The position numbers and the translations under genes were made by a program. From JARRKC01 sp037388505 (GTDB lineage: Bacteria; Acidobacteriota; UBA6911; RPQK01; JAPXNP01): 64,000 nt of DNA. Location: NCBI GenBank assembly GCA_037388505.1, contig JARRKC010000005.1, positions 1 to 64,000 on the forward strand. Direction: 5' to 3'. Positions 54,498 through 63,768 of the stretch are shown piece by piece (position 1 is the stretch's first letter; each line of letters starts with the position of its first letter). The notes under the pieces were generated by a model that was not told where the DNA came from, did no database searches, and saw nothing but the letters and a program-made list of their open reading frames with translations.

Positions 54498-55418
54498 ATG
54501 AAAGGCCCTGATCGCTATAACGCATACGGCCGCTGGCTGCGGAATCGATTCGGCAGCCGGGTGCACAAAGTCTCCATCGACGGTGGGTTTACCTGCCCCA
54601 ATCGCGACGGGGCGGTCGCCTGGGGCGGCTGTACCTACTGCAACAACGAGAGTTTCCGCGCTCCCGGAGCCGAACCCGGGAAGCCGGACGCCGAACAGAT
54701 TCGCGACGGCATTCGCTTTCTCGCGGGTCGTTATAGAGCCGGAAAGTTCCTGGTGTACTGGCAGAACTACACGAATACTTACGCTCCGGCGGCGGCACTC
54801 AGGGAGCGGTATGCGCGGGCTCTGAACGTGGATCCGCGGATTGTCGGCATGACGGTGGGGACGCGTCCCGATTGTCTGGAGGAAGAGAAGCTCGAGACGA
54901 TTCTCGAAGTCACCGGCGATCGCTACGCCTGCATCGAGATCGGGGTCGAGTCCATCTACGACCAAACGCTTCGGCGGGTCAACCGAGGCCACGATTTTCG
55001 CTGCACTGAGGAAGCTGTGCGCCGTGTCCGGGCCCGCGGACTGGACGTCTGTGCCCACGTTGTTCTGGGCTTCCCGGGAGAATCCCGAGCCCAGCTTCTC
55101 GCCTATCCAGCCGTCCTCAATCGGCTGGACATCCAATTCGTCAAGATCCATCACCTGCACATCGTCAGAGGAACGGCCCTGGCACGTGAATACGAACAGC
55201 GGCCCTTTCCGGTCTTCTCACTCGAACAATGGGCGGACCTGTTGAGCGAGTTCATTGTTCGCCTCGATCCGCGGATCGTGCTCCAGCGACTGTTTGGTTG
55301 GACCCCGGAGCATCACCTCATTGCTCCTTGCTGGAACGCCGATCGGGCGACGATCCTGCGAAAGATCGAAACCACCCTCGAGGAACGAGACATCTGGCAG
55401 GGAAGCGGTGGGATTTGA
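54498..55418 (+). CDS. Radical SAM protein, YhcC/TIGR01212 type
   Basis: A 306-residue radical SAM enzyme. The cluster-binding segment is FTCPNRDG...GGCTYCNN (Cys-x11-Cys-x2-Cys), the unusual spacing seen in the YhcC/TIGR01212 group. Other family blocks are YWQNYTNTYAP, VGTRPDCLEEEKLE, EIGVESIYDQTLRRVNRGH and HVVLGFPGES. YhcC-like proteins have no settled function. Transcription probably starts just before the ATG; the gene is 70 bases after tlyA. Confidence 0.9.
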   Translation: MKGPDRYNAYGRWLRNRFGSRVHKVSIDGGFTCPNRDGAVAWGGCTYCNNESFRAPGAEPGKPDAEQIRDGIRFLAGRYRAGKFLVYWQNYTNTYAPAAALRERYARALNVDPRIVGMTVGTRPDCLEEEKLETILEVTGDRYACIEIGVESIYDQTLRRVNRGHDFRCTEEAVRRVRARGLDVCAHVVLGFPGESRAQLLAYPAVLNRLDIQFVKIHHLHIVRGTALAREYEQRPFPVFSLEQWADLLSEFIVRLDPRIVLQRLFGWTPEHHLIAPCWNADRATILRKIETTLEERDIWQGSGGI

Positions 55419-55429
55419 GATTGCCGAAT

Positions 55430-56488
55430 TCACTCGAAGGTGATGATTTGGGCCCGAAGCCGGCGAACCTGCGGCTGTGCTTTGCTCCACTGAACCAGGA
55501 TCGGGCTCTGGTACATGCCTTCGACGATCGAGCCGCATCCGCTTTCATCCCGGTCGTTGACCAGCAGACTGATCGATCGTTTCATGCGCAAGAAACGGCT
55601 GGCCGGATAGGCGAGGAACTTGTGAATGATCCGCTCGAGCAGGCTCTCACTGAGGCCGAGAGCGTCGATGAATTCATTCAGAATCTGGACCAAGTCATAT
55701 TTGGCGTAGCCCTTGGCCTTGATCGGGATGGCCTTGGGGTCGGAGATCATGTGACGGCCCCGCTCGGCCACAAAGCGTAGAGGATCGCGCAGGATTTCAA
55801 CGAGATCATGCTTCATCAGCATCGTCTCGTACTCGTTGACCGTCAGCCCGGCCTGTCTTTCGTCACGCTCGAGCGTGATATCGATGCGGCCTCGAACAAC
55901 TCCGTTGCGCCGAACGCACTCCTCCAATTGCTCGAAAATTCCCAGGTGGCGGTTCTTCAAGTTCACCGAATCGATCGGGTGACTCGATACCGGGATGGTC
56001 AGGAAGAGCTCACTGACGACCAGTTCATGATCGAAGCCGATGACCGTGGTATGACGGCAGCGTGCGGTCTCATCATGGACGCCGTCGAGATCGACGAAGA
56101 ACACCGGAACCAGAGGATCGTTGGCGTAGGTCACACAGTTGTTGAGCCCCGATCCGATGTAGGTGAGATGGGCGTCGCCATTTCTCGGCTCGCCCTTCCT
56201 CTGTTCCGCAGTCAGTTCCTCCCGCATCTCCAACTCGTCGTGCCGATAGGCCGCGCCGGGAGGAAACAGATTCTGAAACGACTGCAGAAAGGCGTGAAGA
56301 CTCTCGGAGTCATGATTCAGGCGCGCGCAAAGCCGGGGATCCAGATATCCGGCCGTCGTGTGGTACGAGTAGTAGAGCGCCTTGTGGTATCGACACACCA
56401 AGTCAGAGACTCGCGAAGACACGTCGATGAGATCGAGTCGCGACTCGGGTCTCAAAGCCAGCGTAATCTCAGAGGCTGGTGGCGGCAT
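55430..56488 (-). CDS. YjbQ/UPF0047-domain protein with unknown C-terminal domain
   Basis: A 352-residue protein. The first ~180 residues match the YjbQ/UPF0047 fold: YYSYHTTAGYLDP, then GDAHLTYIGSGLNNCVTY and FFVDLDGVHDETARCRHTTVIGFD, with the conserved histidines, though the family is normally only about 135-140 residues. The rest (from about 185), including MLMKHDLVEILRDPLRFV, KYDLVQILNEFIDALG and SISLLVNDRDESG, matches nothing I recognise. Start ATG 56488; a TAGACT hexamer 11 bases before it may be its -10. YjbQ has weak thiamine-phosphate-synthase side activity; the fused region suggests a different job. Confidence 0.65.
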   Translation of the reverse strand: MPPPASEITLALRPESRLDLIDVSSRVSDLVCRYHKALYYSYHTTAGYLDPRLCARLNHDSESLHAFLQSFQNLFPPGAAYRHDELEMREELTAEQRKGEPRNGDAHLTYIGSGLNNCVTYANDPLVPVFFVDLDGVHDETARCRHTTVIGFDHELVVSELFLTIPVSSHPIDSVNLKNRHLGIFEQLEECVRRNGVVRGRIDITLERDERQAGLTVNEYETMLMKHDLVEILRDPLRFVAERGRHMISDPKAIPIKAKGYAKYDLVQILNEFIDALGLSESLLERIIHKFLAYPASRFLRMKRSISLLVNDRDESGCGSIVEGMYQSPILVQWSKAQPQVRRLRAQIITFE

Positions 56489-56596
56489 CGATTCGCCCAA
56501 GTCTAAGTCCTATCCGGACTTGTTGTCAAAACTGTTGTGACTATCGATGCTGAGCAATCCGTATGAGCGGAGGCCCCAACATCTACCCTCTTCTCT

Positions 56597-56602
56597 TATG
56601 AT
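56597..56602 (+). promoter_or_regulatory. -10 (TATGAT) for near-leaderless nucleosidase gene
   Basis: TATGAT 14 bases before the ATG at 56617, with an expected leader of about 7 bases and no ribosome binding site. Confidence 0.45.
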
Positions 56603-56616
56603 AGCCTCGGTGCGCG

Positions 56617-57201
56617 ATGGATGACGGAGAAAATGTGCTCATCGCATGTGCCCTGAAAAAGGAAGCCAAGGCGCTGCGCACACATCTGAGGACCGATCGC
56701 TCGCTCATCTCGACCGGTCTCGGTACCGACCGGACTTTGAAGTCGCTGGCGCTGCACCTCGAACGGTTCAATCCCTCGTTGGTCGTATTCACGGGGATGG
56801 CCGGGCAGTTGGATCCTGCGCTGAGTCTGGGGGACCTGGTCGTTCCAGAACGATGGCGATTCGAGAGTGGCGATGAGTTTCCGGTCGCGGAGCGACTGGT
56901 TCGCGGACTCCGGGCGAAGGGATGGGCGATTGGAGGCGGTGGGGTCACTGTGAGGGTGCCGGTAGTTCGCGAGGCTCATCGTCTGAAGCTCTTCCGCGAA
57001 ACCGGCTCGAGAATATGTGACATGGAGAGCGCTGCCGTCCTGATGATCTGTCAGTCCTTCGGGATCCCCTGCATTTCAGCAAAGGTCATCTCCGATACGG
57101 CCGAGTCCGGAATGCTGGCCTTTTTCCGGCACTTCCAGTACAACGTGCGGATTCTGGGGGAGAAGATCGAACGGCTGGTGGAAGACGCTCGAGGGATCTG
57201 A
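56617..57201 (+). CDS. Phosphorylase-superfamily nucleosidase (MTA/SAH nucleosidase-like)
   Basis: A 194-residue member of the nucleoside phosphorylase/nucleosidase superfamily (PNP/UDP family 1). VVFTGMAGQLDPALSLGDLVVP is the substrate-binding core, and CDMESAAVLMICQSFGIPCISAKVISDTA is the C-terminal signature with the M-E pair that holds the ribose. It is shorter than typical MTAN and could equally be a futalosine hydrolase or hopanoid-associated phosphorylase; no quinone or hopanoid genes are near. Confidence 0.78.
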   Translation: MDDGENVLIACALKKEAKALRTHLRTDRSLISTGLGTDRTLKSLALHLERFNPSLVVFTGMAGQLDPALSLGDLVVPERWRFESGDEFPVAERLVRGLRAKGWAIGGGGVTVRVPVVREAHRLKLFRETGSRICDMESAAVLMICQSFGIPCISAKVISDTAESGMLAFFRHFQYNVRILGEKIERLVEDARGI

Positions 57202-57238
57202 GATTCACGGATTGGAGATTTGGCTCGGTGAGACTGCC

Positions 57239-58537
57239 TCAGAAGTAGTACCGGACTGACAGGTAGTACAGGTCCGGATAGCTGCCGAACTCCGATTCGA
57301 CCTGCGCTGAGGAACTTCCAGACGGCCTCTTTGGACCCGCACCGATACCCAGATAGGCCCCTCCCGACAGGTAGACATTCTCCGAGAGGCTGTATTCGAG
57401 TGAGGGCACCGAATAGAACGACCCGTCGGCCAGGTTGACCAGTGTCTCAGCGTTCAGGGTCAGCAGCGGCGTCAAGTCCCGTGAGAGGCCTCCGGAGAGA
57501 TAATGGCGACCCAGCAGATAGACGGCTCCCTCCCGATAGGCCGTGGTCGTGAGCTGCTGGAGGTAGTCCGAAGGGCTCCGCCCTCCGGCCTGATTGTAGT
57601 GATATTCCGCGAAGAGATAAGTGCCGTCGCGCAAGGTATAGTCGCTACCCGCACTCAGCCGAAAATAGTCCTGATTCGGAAGGCGGTGGCTCTCCGTGAG
57701 CGCGCCCGCATAGACCTGCGCGGCCTCCACCCAGATTCCGGCGCCCGCCAGAGATCGCGTCACGTCGAAACCGACCAGGAGATTCTCCTGAAATCCAACC
57801 GTGAGCACGGAGAAATCTGTGCGCAGGGTATAGAAGCGGCTGCGCAGGAAGAAAGCGCTGTTTCGGAATTCGAAGTCGCGGCCGAAGACGTAGCCGGCAT
57901 CCAACTCCGACAGACTCCCCAGCGGGATCCGCAGGCGAACCGCATCGACGCCGACCCGGTCTTCGACATCCAGCTCGCTGTAGGTGAAGGGAGCGATGAC
58001 ATCGGTGGGATTGATGACTTTGGCTGCTCCCCAGGCGATGGCTTGACGCCCCACATAGAGATCGGCGAAGCTCAGGTGAAGGGTCAGGAATGCGCGGTCG
58101 AGGTTCTGGAGGATCGTGAAGCGCGCATCCACGGCCTGACTCTCTTCATCCGGGTACAGGAAGCGGTTCAGATCAAAAGCCCGGTAGTCGCTTCGAATCC
58201 CTCCTATAAACGAGGTGCCGATGAAGTTCAGCCGGGAATCCTGTATCCGGGGGGCGAAGTCGTATGCACCGGTCAGCGAGATATGCTCGTTCAAACGCCA
58301 GGACGCATCGATGCGAAAACGGGTGGCGTCGCCGGCGAGAACGCCGCTGGCGGGACCAAAAAGTCCGGATGCCGGGAAATCGTAGAAGAGAAGGTAGTCC
58401 TTGAGATAGCCTCCGAGTTTCACAGAGTCGGCCGCATTGAGCCGGGTTCCCGTCAATGCAGTCAGAGTGAAGACTGCCAGGACGGCGGCGCAGGTACGGA
58501 GTTTCCGCTTTCCTCCCAGGTTGCCCGCCCACCCCAC
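57239..58537 (-). CDS. Outer-membrane beta-barrel protein
   Basis: About 432 residues from a tentative GTG start. A hydrophobic signal (LRTCAAVLAVFTLTALTGTRLNA) precedes a mature part rich in alternating aromatic strands and ending in YYLSVRYYF, the C-terminal aromatic signature of outer-membrane barrels. LYVGRQAIAWGAAKVINPTDVIAPFTYSELD is a recognisable block of porin-like proteins of the DUF1302 kind. The frame is open to 58732, but that part contains a dispersed intergenic repeat, so the start is placed downstream of it. It follows the ABC ATPase gene on the same strand and may belong to that export system. Confidence 0.72.
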   Translation of the reverse strand: MGWAGNLGGKRKLRTCAAVLAVFTLTALTGTRLNAADSVKLGGYLKDYLLFYDFPASGLFGPASGVLAGDATRFRIDASWRLNEHISLTGAYDFAPRIQDSRLNFIGTSFIGGIRSDYRAFDLNRFLYPDEESQAVDARFTILQNLDRAFLTLHLSFADLYVGRQAIAWGAAKVINPTDVIAPFTYSELDVEDRVGVDAVRLRIPLGSLSELDAGYVFGRDFEFRNSAFFLRSRFYTLRTDFSVLTVGFQENLLVGFDVTRSLAGAGIWVEAAQVYAGALTESHRLPNQDYFRLSAGSDYTLRDGTYLFAEYHYNQAGGRSPSDYLQQLTTTAYREGAVYLLGRHYLSGGLSRDLTPLLTLNAETLVNLADGSFYSVPSLEYSLSENVYLSGGAYLGIGAGPKRPSGSSSAQVESEFGSYPDLYYLSVRYYF

Positions 58538-58552
58538 GTTCCGCCCCACAAT

Positions 58553-58720
58553 CCGGGGGCGTGTTGCCCAAACGGGCTCGGCACCGGCCTTGTTCTCGAG
58601 CTCCGCCATCACTGCGAATCCTCGACGGTGGATCTCGCTCGAAGCCGCAAAGTACACAAAGGATTCCTTTGTTTTGGAACCCTTGGCGATCCTTGCGGCT
58701 TGGCGCGGAGTCGGCTCTGA
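58553..58720. repeat. GGCGTGTTGCC repeat, copy 4, and adjacent CTTGCGG-type repeat
   Basis: GGGGGCGTGTTGCCCAAACG (58555-58574) matches the inverted copy at 4616-4650. Further on, at about 58640-58710, AAGGATTCCTTTGTTTTGG with CTTGCGGCTTGGCGCGGA recalls the segment at about 4520-4580. Both repeat types thus lie together at 4.4-4.7 kb and here. Confidence 0.65.
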
Positions 58721-58750
58721 ACGGTCCGGCATGCAACCGAAGCCTTCATC

Positions 58751-59446
58751 TCAGTCCCTCGTCTCGTCCTTCTCCACACGCCCGTCTTTCAACGTCACGA
58801 GGCGGCGCGCCCGCTCCATGATCATCTCGTCGTGGGTGGAAAACAGAAATGTCATTCCTTTCGTCTTGTTGAGCTCCCGCATCATGTCGAGCAGGCCGGT
58901 GCCGGTCATCGAATCCAGATTGGCGGTCGGCTCGTCGGCCAGGATCAGAGAAGGCTCGGCGACGATCGCTCGCGCGACGGCAACCCGCTGCTGCTGCCCA
59001 CCGGAGAGCTTCGTGGGGAGACGATCCGCCATTCCTCCCAGACCGATCTCTTCGAGAACCTTCTCAATGCGCCGGCGCCTCTCTCGAGCGGGGACGCCCT
59101 GCAGCAGCATGATGTACTCGATGTTTTCCGAGACGGTCAGGACCGGAATCAGGTTGTAGGCCTGGAACACGAAACCGATGTGGTCCCTGCGAAAATCGGA
59201 GAGCTCCCCTCCGCTCATCGCGGAGATCCTCTTGCCGGCCAGCCACACCTCTCCCGTAGTGGGCGTGTCGAGACCGGAAAGGACATTGAACAATGTCGTT
59301 TTGCCCGAACCCGACGGACCTACAACCGCGGTAAATTCGCCCTTCCGAACTTCGAGGTCAACACCACGCAGCGCTTCCACCGGAACGCCGTTGTCGGAAT
59401 AGGTCTTGCGTATCCCCCGTGCTAAGATCACTTCCTCTGTCGGCAT
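58751..59446 (-). CDS. ABC transporter ATP-binding protein, LolD/MacB type
   Basis: 231-residue ATPase. Walker A VVGPSGSGKTTLFNVLSGLD, Q-loop GFVFQAYNLIPVLTVSENI, signature LSGGQQQRVAVARAIV and Walker B LILADEPTANLD are all intact; the pattern is that of the LolD/MacB/FtsE group that powers mechanotransmission rather than substrate import. ATG 59446 lies 6 bases after GAGGAG. It is the fourth gene of a minus-strand operon with two FtsX-type permeases and a LolA-like protein. Confidence 0.92.
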   Translation of the reverse strand: MPTEEVILARGIRKTYSDNGVPVEALRGVDLEVRKGEFTAVVGPSGSGKTTLFNVLSGLDTPTTGEVWLAGKRISAMSGGELSDFRRDHIGFVFQAYNLIPVLTVSENIEYIMLLQGVPARERRRRIEKVLEEIGLGGMADRLPTKLSGGQQQRVAVARAIVAEPSLILADEPTANLDSMTGTGLLDMMRELNKTKGMTFLFSTHDEMIMERARRLVTLKDGRVEKDETRD

Positions 59447-59456
59447 CTCCAACTCC

Positions 59457-60683
59457 TCAAAAGCTGCGCCTCATGGCTTCGGCGGGCTGCATTCTCGCTG
59501 CATGTCCGGCCGGATACAGGCTGATTGCCAGGGTCAAAACGAAGACCACGATCGGATAGAGAATGAACTGCCGAATCTGAAACTGCGGATAGAGGACATG
59601 GCGGAATGTCACGCCCATTGCCTCGATACCGGTGTAGTCGATTCCGAAATGATTGAGAGCTGCGACCGTCAGAGTGCCGAGCAGGATACCCAGGACCACC
59701 GCCAGCACTCCCAGGGCTGCAGCTTCGAAGAGGATCATCAAAGCCATGGCACGGGGACGAGTCCCCAGCGCCCTCAGCACCCCGAACTCGAACATCCTTT
59801 CATGCATCGACATGAACAGCGTGTTGAGAATGCCCAGGGCCACGATAGCGAACAGGATCAGACCGATGATCAGCAGTGAGAACTGAGAGAGCTCGAGGGC
59901 CATCTTCAACTGCGGGAGCAGAACCCACCACCCCACAGCTTCGTTCCCGCCCGTGGAATAGTCGGACCAGACCGATGATCGCTCCTGGACGGCGTACGAA
60001 GAGTTCGACAGCTGGATGGCGATCTCGTGTATTCGGTCGCCGAGGCCGAGCATCTCCTGAGCACGACCGAGGCGGACGAAGGCCATGCCCCGATCCATCT
60101 CGGTGATGTTCAAGTGAAAGATCCCAGAGACTCTGAACATGGCTTGGGAGAGCTGTCCGGTACCGACCTGCGCCACGGTCAGAACGATGCGGCTGCCGAT
60201 CTCGGCCTCGAGGAGATCGGCCAGCCTGTCGCCGATGACGAGGTCGTTGACCTCTCCCTCGGGGAAGAAATCTCCTTGAATAATGGTGTCGTCGATTTGG
60301 GAAATATGACGCTCCATCGCCGGGTTGACGCCGACCAGCTGGACGGCCGACAGGTTGGCCGGCGAAGTGATCATGGCGAACGACATCACGCGCTCGGTGA
60401 AGTAACGGATTCGCGAATCCGACCCGAGTCGTGCCACCAGTTCCTTTCGATGCAGAATCGCCTTCCCCACCTCCGGAAGCTCCCGGTAACCGTCGCGGTG
60501 GATTTGCCCGTCCCCCAGATAGGACTGGGTAGCCGATTCGATGAGATTCTCCTCCATCCCTTTGATCAAGGCGTCCGAAGCCATCAGTGCGGCCAGACCG
60601 ATCCCAATAGCCGTGCCTGCAATGAAGGCTCGCCGCTTGTTGCGGAACAGGTTGCGGACTCCCAATCTGAGATAGAAGAGCAT
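59457..60683 (-). CDS. ABC permease, LolE/MacB (FtsX) family
   Basis: 408-residue permease with the four-helix FtsX arrangement: helix 1 at about 18-38, a long periplasmic domain, then helices at about 270-295, 315-345 and 370-390. FEFGVLRALGTRPRAMALMILFE is the conserved coupling region. It is paired with the second permease 11 bases upstream. Together with the ATPase they should form a LolCDE-like or MacB-like transporter. Confidence 0.88.
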   Translation of the reverse strand: MLFYLRLGVRNLFRNKRRAFIAGTAIGIGLAALMASDALIKGMEENLIESATQSYLGDGQIHRDGYRELPEVGKAILHRKELVARLGSDSRIRYFTERVMSFAMITSPANLSAVQLVGVNPAMERHISQIDDTIIQGDFFPEGEVNDLVIGDRLADLLEAEIGSRIVLTVAQVGTGQLSQAMFRVSGIFHLNITEMDRGMAFVRLGRAQEMLGLGDRIHEIAIQLSNSSYAVQERSSVWSDYSTGGNEAVGWWVLLPQLKMALELSQFSLLIIGLILFAIVALGILNTLFMSMHERMFEFGVLRALGTRPRAMALMILFEAAALGVLAVVLGILLGTLTVAALNHFGIDYTGIEAMGVTFRHVLYPQFQIRQFILYPIVVFVLTLAISLYPAGHAARMQPAEAMRRSF

Positions 60684-60694
60684 GGTGATTCTCT

Positions 60695-61912
60695 CTAGTG
60701 AGTCCGCAGTGCTTTGGCCGGCTCGATGTGCGCCGCTCGGAGCGCAGGGAAAATGCTGACGAAGCAGGCCGCCAGCAGGACGGTCAGTGCCGGAACGTAA
60801 AGGCTGAAGGCGTTGACCTCGCAGTAGTAGTGTGTGAACACCATGCCTCCGTACGTGAAAGAAGTCGGCATGGGGATGCCATGACGGGACAAGTAAGAGT
60901 TGACGCCGAGGGAAGCGATTGTCCCCGCCACGACCGAGAGGACGGCCATCATCCCCGCCTCCAGCACGACCAAGCGGAAGACTTGGAACGGTCGGGTTCC
61001 CATCGCCCGCAATACCCCGTACTCGCGCGTTCTCTCGAGCACGATCATCAGGATCGTGTTCAGCACGCCGACGGCGACGATCAGGATGATAATCAGTTGC
61101 AGAACCCAGTTCCCGCGCTTGTCGGCCTGCATCGCAATATAGAAGGAGCGGGCAAAGACCTGCCAGGGCTCAACGGAGAGATTCGGGTCATTGAGTGTCT
61201 GCCGGATTCGCTCGGTGAGAGAAGGGACGATTCCAAGACTCGTCGCGATCACGACGATCTCTTGAGCCTCATCGTCGAGAACGAACAGATCCTGGGCATC
61301 GGCGATGTGCAAATAACAGCTGGTCAGATCGCTGTTCTCGTCTCCGGTCTTCATTAGACCGACGATCTTGTAGAGATCGTTGGCGATCGATCCGTCGGCA
61401 GCTTGGGAGACGATCACCAGTTCATCCCCGACGTGGGCCTCCAGTCGGCGTGCCAGCCCTTCCCCGAGCACCGCCTCATGGCTGGGCTGGGGAAGGAGGA
61501 CCTGACCCTGGACGATCTTGCGATCGAACCGGGTCGCTTCGTTCTCCAGCGTTGGGTCGACTCCGATGATGTTCGTTCCGGCGGCCTTCTCGCCGACCGA
61601 TGCCAGTCCGGCCGCCAGCACGCGAGGAGCCCAGGCCTCGACCCCCGAGATCTCGGTCAGGCGGTGCCCCACTTTTTGATAGTCGTGAATGGAATCATAC
61701 AGCGACGGTCGATCCGTATAGCCTTTCTCGTGGATCTGGATGTGGCCGAGGCGGTTTCTGGTGAAGGCGTTGATGATGCGGTTGTAGGTGCCGTCGGCAA
61801 GCGAGAGGGAAATCGAGGCAAGAGTGAATCCACCGAACATCGTGAGCACGGTGAGAATCGTGCGTCTTCGTTGTCGGAAGATGTTCCGCCAGGCGATCTT
61901 GAAGATGAGCAT
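60695..61912 (-). CDS. ABC permease, LolC/MacB (FtsX) family
   Basis: 405-residue permease, the same topology as the following gene: helix 1 at about 17-38, periplasmic part to about 265, helices at about 270-295, 318-345 and 368-392. REYGVLRAMGTRPFQVFRLVVLEAG is the matching coupling motif. It starts 9 bases after the LolA-like gene stop. Two different permeases suggest a heterodimer as in LolCE. Confidence 0.88.
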   Translation of the reverse strand: MLIFKIAWRNIFRQRRRTILTVLTMFGGFTLASISLSLADGTYNRIINAFTRNRLGHIQIHEKGYTDRPSLYDSIHDYQKVGHRLTEISGVEAWAPRVLAAGLASVGEKAAGTNIIGVDPTLENEATRFDRKIVQGQVLLPQPSHEAVLGEGLARRLEAHVGDELVIVSQAADGSIANDLYKIVGLMKTGDENSDLTSCYLHIADAQDLFVLDDEAQEIVVIATSLGIVPSLTERIRQTLNDPNLSVEPWQVFARSFYIAMQADKRGNWVLQLIIILIVAVGVLNTILMIVLERTREYGVLRAMGTRPFQVFRLVVLEAGMMAVLSVVAGTIASLGVNSYLSRHGIPMPTSFTYGGMVFTHYYCEVNAFSLYVPALTVLLAACFVSIFPALRAAHIEPAKALRTH

Positions 61913-61921
61913 GGATCGAGC

Positions 61922-62680
61922 CTATGGCCGTGACCTGAGGTTTCGCAGAGAGAAGATCTCCGGCGAGAGGGAAACGTTGAATTCCAGGTCGAGGTAGCGC
62001 ACCGTGGTTCCGTTGCCCTCCTTGTTCTCGGGCACCATCTCCATTTCTGCGGGAATGCGACGCTTATCGAAGGTCCGGATATCACCGTAATGGAGCGTCC
62101 GCATCAGCTCATTCCTTTCGCCGTAGTACTTCTGCCAAATGGGCAAAGAGGTGTCGGCATCGACTGCGATCAGTACTTGGCTCCATACGATCGGACGTCC
62201 CGGCTTGGGAATGCATTCGATGTAGAGTTCCCCTTCTTTCGCGTCGTCGGGAGTGACGAGATGGAAATCGTAGTCGTCCAGGAACGTATATTCCTTGACC
62301 AAATCGTCATTTGTGAAGTCGGACCCCATCCAGGAGCTCATCATCATGGAAGGAGGGATCTTGATGACTTTGTTGGTCTTGGGCAGGTAGTTCCACATCT
62401 CGGTCCCGATTCGCAGAGTGGCCACTCCACGTTCCTTGGCCGGCTCGAGGATCCGAACGAATGTCTTCTCCAGAGTCTCCGTCCAGACTTCCATGGTCAG
62501 CGTCCGCTGCCAGTGTGGCGTAACGATCTCCATTTCCAGCTTGCCGTGGCTGGCATCGGAGCGGTACAGATCATCGATCTTCTTGATGATCGCGGTGGCG
62601 TCGCGCTCACCCGCTTGAGCCAAGGCAGTCGAACAGGTCAACAGCGCCAGGCAGAGTACCCAGAGAAGTCGTGAAGCCAT
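61922..62680 (-). CDS. LolA-like outer membrane lipoprotein-sorting protein
   Basis: 252 residues: signal peptide (MASRLLWVLCLALLTCSTALA) and a periplasmic half-barrel of the LolA/LolB fold (outer membrane lipoprotein-sorting protein family). Typical blocks are RTLTMEVWTETLEKTFVRIL, NYLPKTNKVIKIPPSMMMSSWMGSDFTNDDLV and PGRPIVWSQVLIAVD. GAGGAGGACAGG precedes the ATG at 62680; an upstream ATG at 62755 is less likely. First gene of the operon with two permeases, an ATPase and a beta-barrel protein, it is probably the periplasmic lipid or lipoprotein carrier. Confidence 0.88.
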   Translation of the reverse strand: MASRLLWVLCLALLTCSTALAQAGERDATAIIKKIDDLYRSDASHGKLEMEIVTPHWQRTLTMEVWTETLEKTFVRILEPAKERGVATLRIGTEMWNYLPKTNKVIKIPPSMMMSSWMGSDFTNDDLVKEYTFLDDYDFHLVTPDDAKEGELYIECIPKPGRPIVWSQVLIAVDADTSLPIWQKYYGERNELMRTLHYGDIRTFDKRRIPAEMEMVPENKEGNGTTVRYLDLEFNVSLSPEIFSLRNLRSRP

Positions 62681-62859
62681 GAGCCTGTCCTCCTCGCGGG
62701 CTACCCGAGCAGGCGGTCGGTCTACTCGGCAAGTGCCCGCACTTGCAGAAATCACTACCGATCCGTTTCGTTATCTTGTTCTATTGGCACTGATTGGGTC
62801 AACCTGAGCCTAAAGGACTCAAGTCGGCGTGCCGATGAAAGATCTGGAGGATTGCGCGA

Positions 62860-63687
62860 ATGAAAAGAATGATCAAGTGTCCCGCCTGTGGATTTTCCCA
62901 GGAGGAATCTGCGCAGGATTGCCCCCGTTGCGGTATTGTCTTCGCGAAATTCTATGCCCGTGCCACGGCTGAGGTCGAGCCGCCGCCACCCCCTCAGGAG
63001 GAAGTGGAGGAGTCTAAGATCGGTTGGTATCAACTGCTGCGGCCGGTTCTGCGTGCTGCGCGATGGCTGACCGTAGCCGGTTCGGTGATGCTCATTTTCC
63101 TAATTCTGCGTCCTGCGCCGCCGCTCCTGGTGAGAATGACACCGGAAGCGGAGCGCACGGCCGAGGCGAAGATCTCCCAGTTCGAGCGCTTCGTTCGAGC
63201 AGGCAAGGCAAGGACTCTCAGTCTCGACGAGACGGAACTTAACTCCTGGCTGCACAATAGCCTGGACTTCGACCATCCGGTGACCCCGGAGAAAGCTCCC
63301 TCGGCCGCGACTCAGGTCACATCCGCAGGGCTGCAACCCAACACGGAAGTGTCGGCCCTCGAACAGGAGACGACCCGTGCGTCCGTCACTGACGTGAGAG
63401 TCGGGCTCAAAGACGATCACGTCAAGACCTATGTTCGGTTTCAGCTCTACGGCAAAGACATGTCGTTCGAACTCGAGGGGACCCTGGGAGCAGCCGACGG
63501 ATACCTTCGCCTCGAACCGACGGCCGGGCGTCTGGGCTCTTGCCCTCTTCCCACCTCGACTCTCAACGCCGCCGTCAGTCGGCTTCTGGAATCGCCGGAG
63601 AATCGAGAGAAGCTGCGCCTGCCTGATTATGTCAACAGCCTGGCCGTAGCCAACGGCGAACTCCAAGTCGAATTCGCCGGACGGTAG
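62860..63687 (+). CDS. Zinc-ribbon membrane protein, unknown function
   Basis: 275 residues. The N terminus is a small zinc ribbon (CPACGF...CPRCG), followed by a Pro-rich linker, one membrane helix (about 69-90, WLTVAGSVMLIFLILRPAPPLL) and a soluble extracytoplasmic part with LDETELNSWLHNSL and KTYVRFQLYGKDMSFELEG. The second part resembles small uncharacterised proteins of diderm bacteria with an ELNSWL motif. GGAGG lies before the ATG. It is divergent from the LolA-like operon. Confidence 0.7.
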   Translation: MKRMIKCPACGFSQEESAQDCPRCGIVFAKFYARATAEVEPPPPPQEEVEESKIGWYQLLRPVLRAARWLTVAGSVMLIFLILRPAPPLLVRMTPEAERTAEAKISQFERFVRAGKARTLSLDETELNSWLHNSLDFDHPVTPEKAPSAATQVTSAGLQPNTEVSALEQETTRASVTDVRVGLKDDHVKTYVRFQLYGKDMSFELEGTLGAADGYLRLEPTAGRLGSCPLPTSTLNAAVSRLLESPENREKLRLPDYVNSLAVANGELQVEFAGR

Positions 63688-63740
63688 ACCGGAGACCGGA
63701 GAAGAGAACTTCCGAGTCGAAGCCGGAAGCTAGAGACTTG
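63684..63740. repeat. ACCGGAGACCGGAG / CCGGAAGC tract
   Basis: TAGACCGGAGACCGGAGAAG and CGAAGCCGGAAGCTAGAGAC after the zinc-ribbon gene, matching the unit at 48285-48300 and, reversed, 31815-31849. Confidence 0.5.
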
Positions 63741-63768
63741 CGGACGGCGTTCGGCATGTGAGAGGGGA

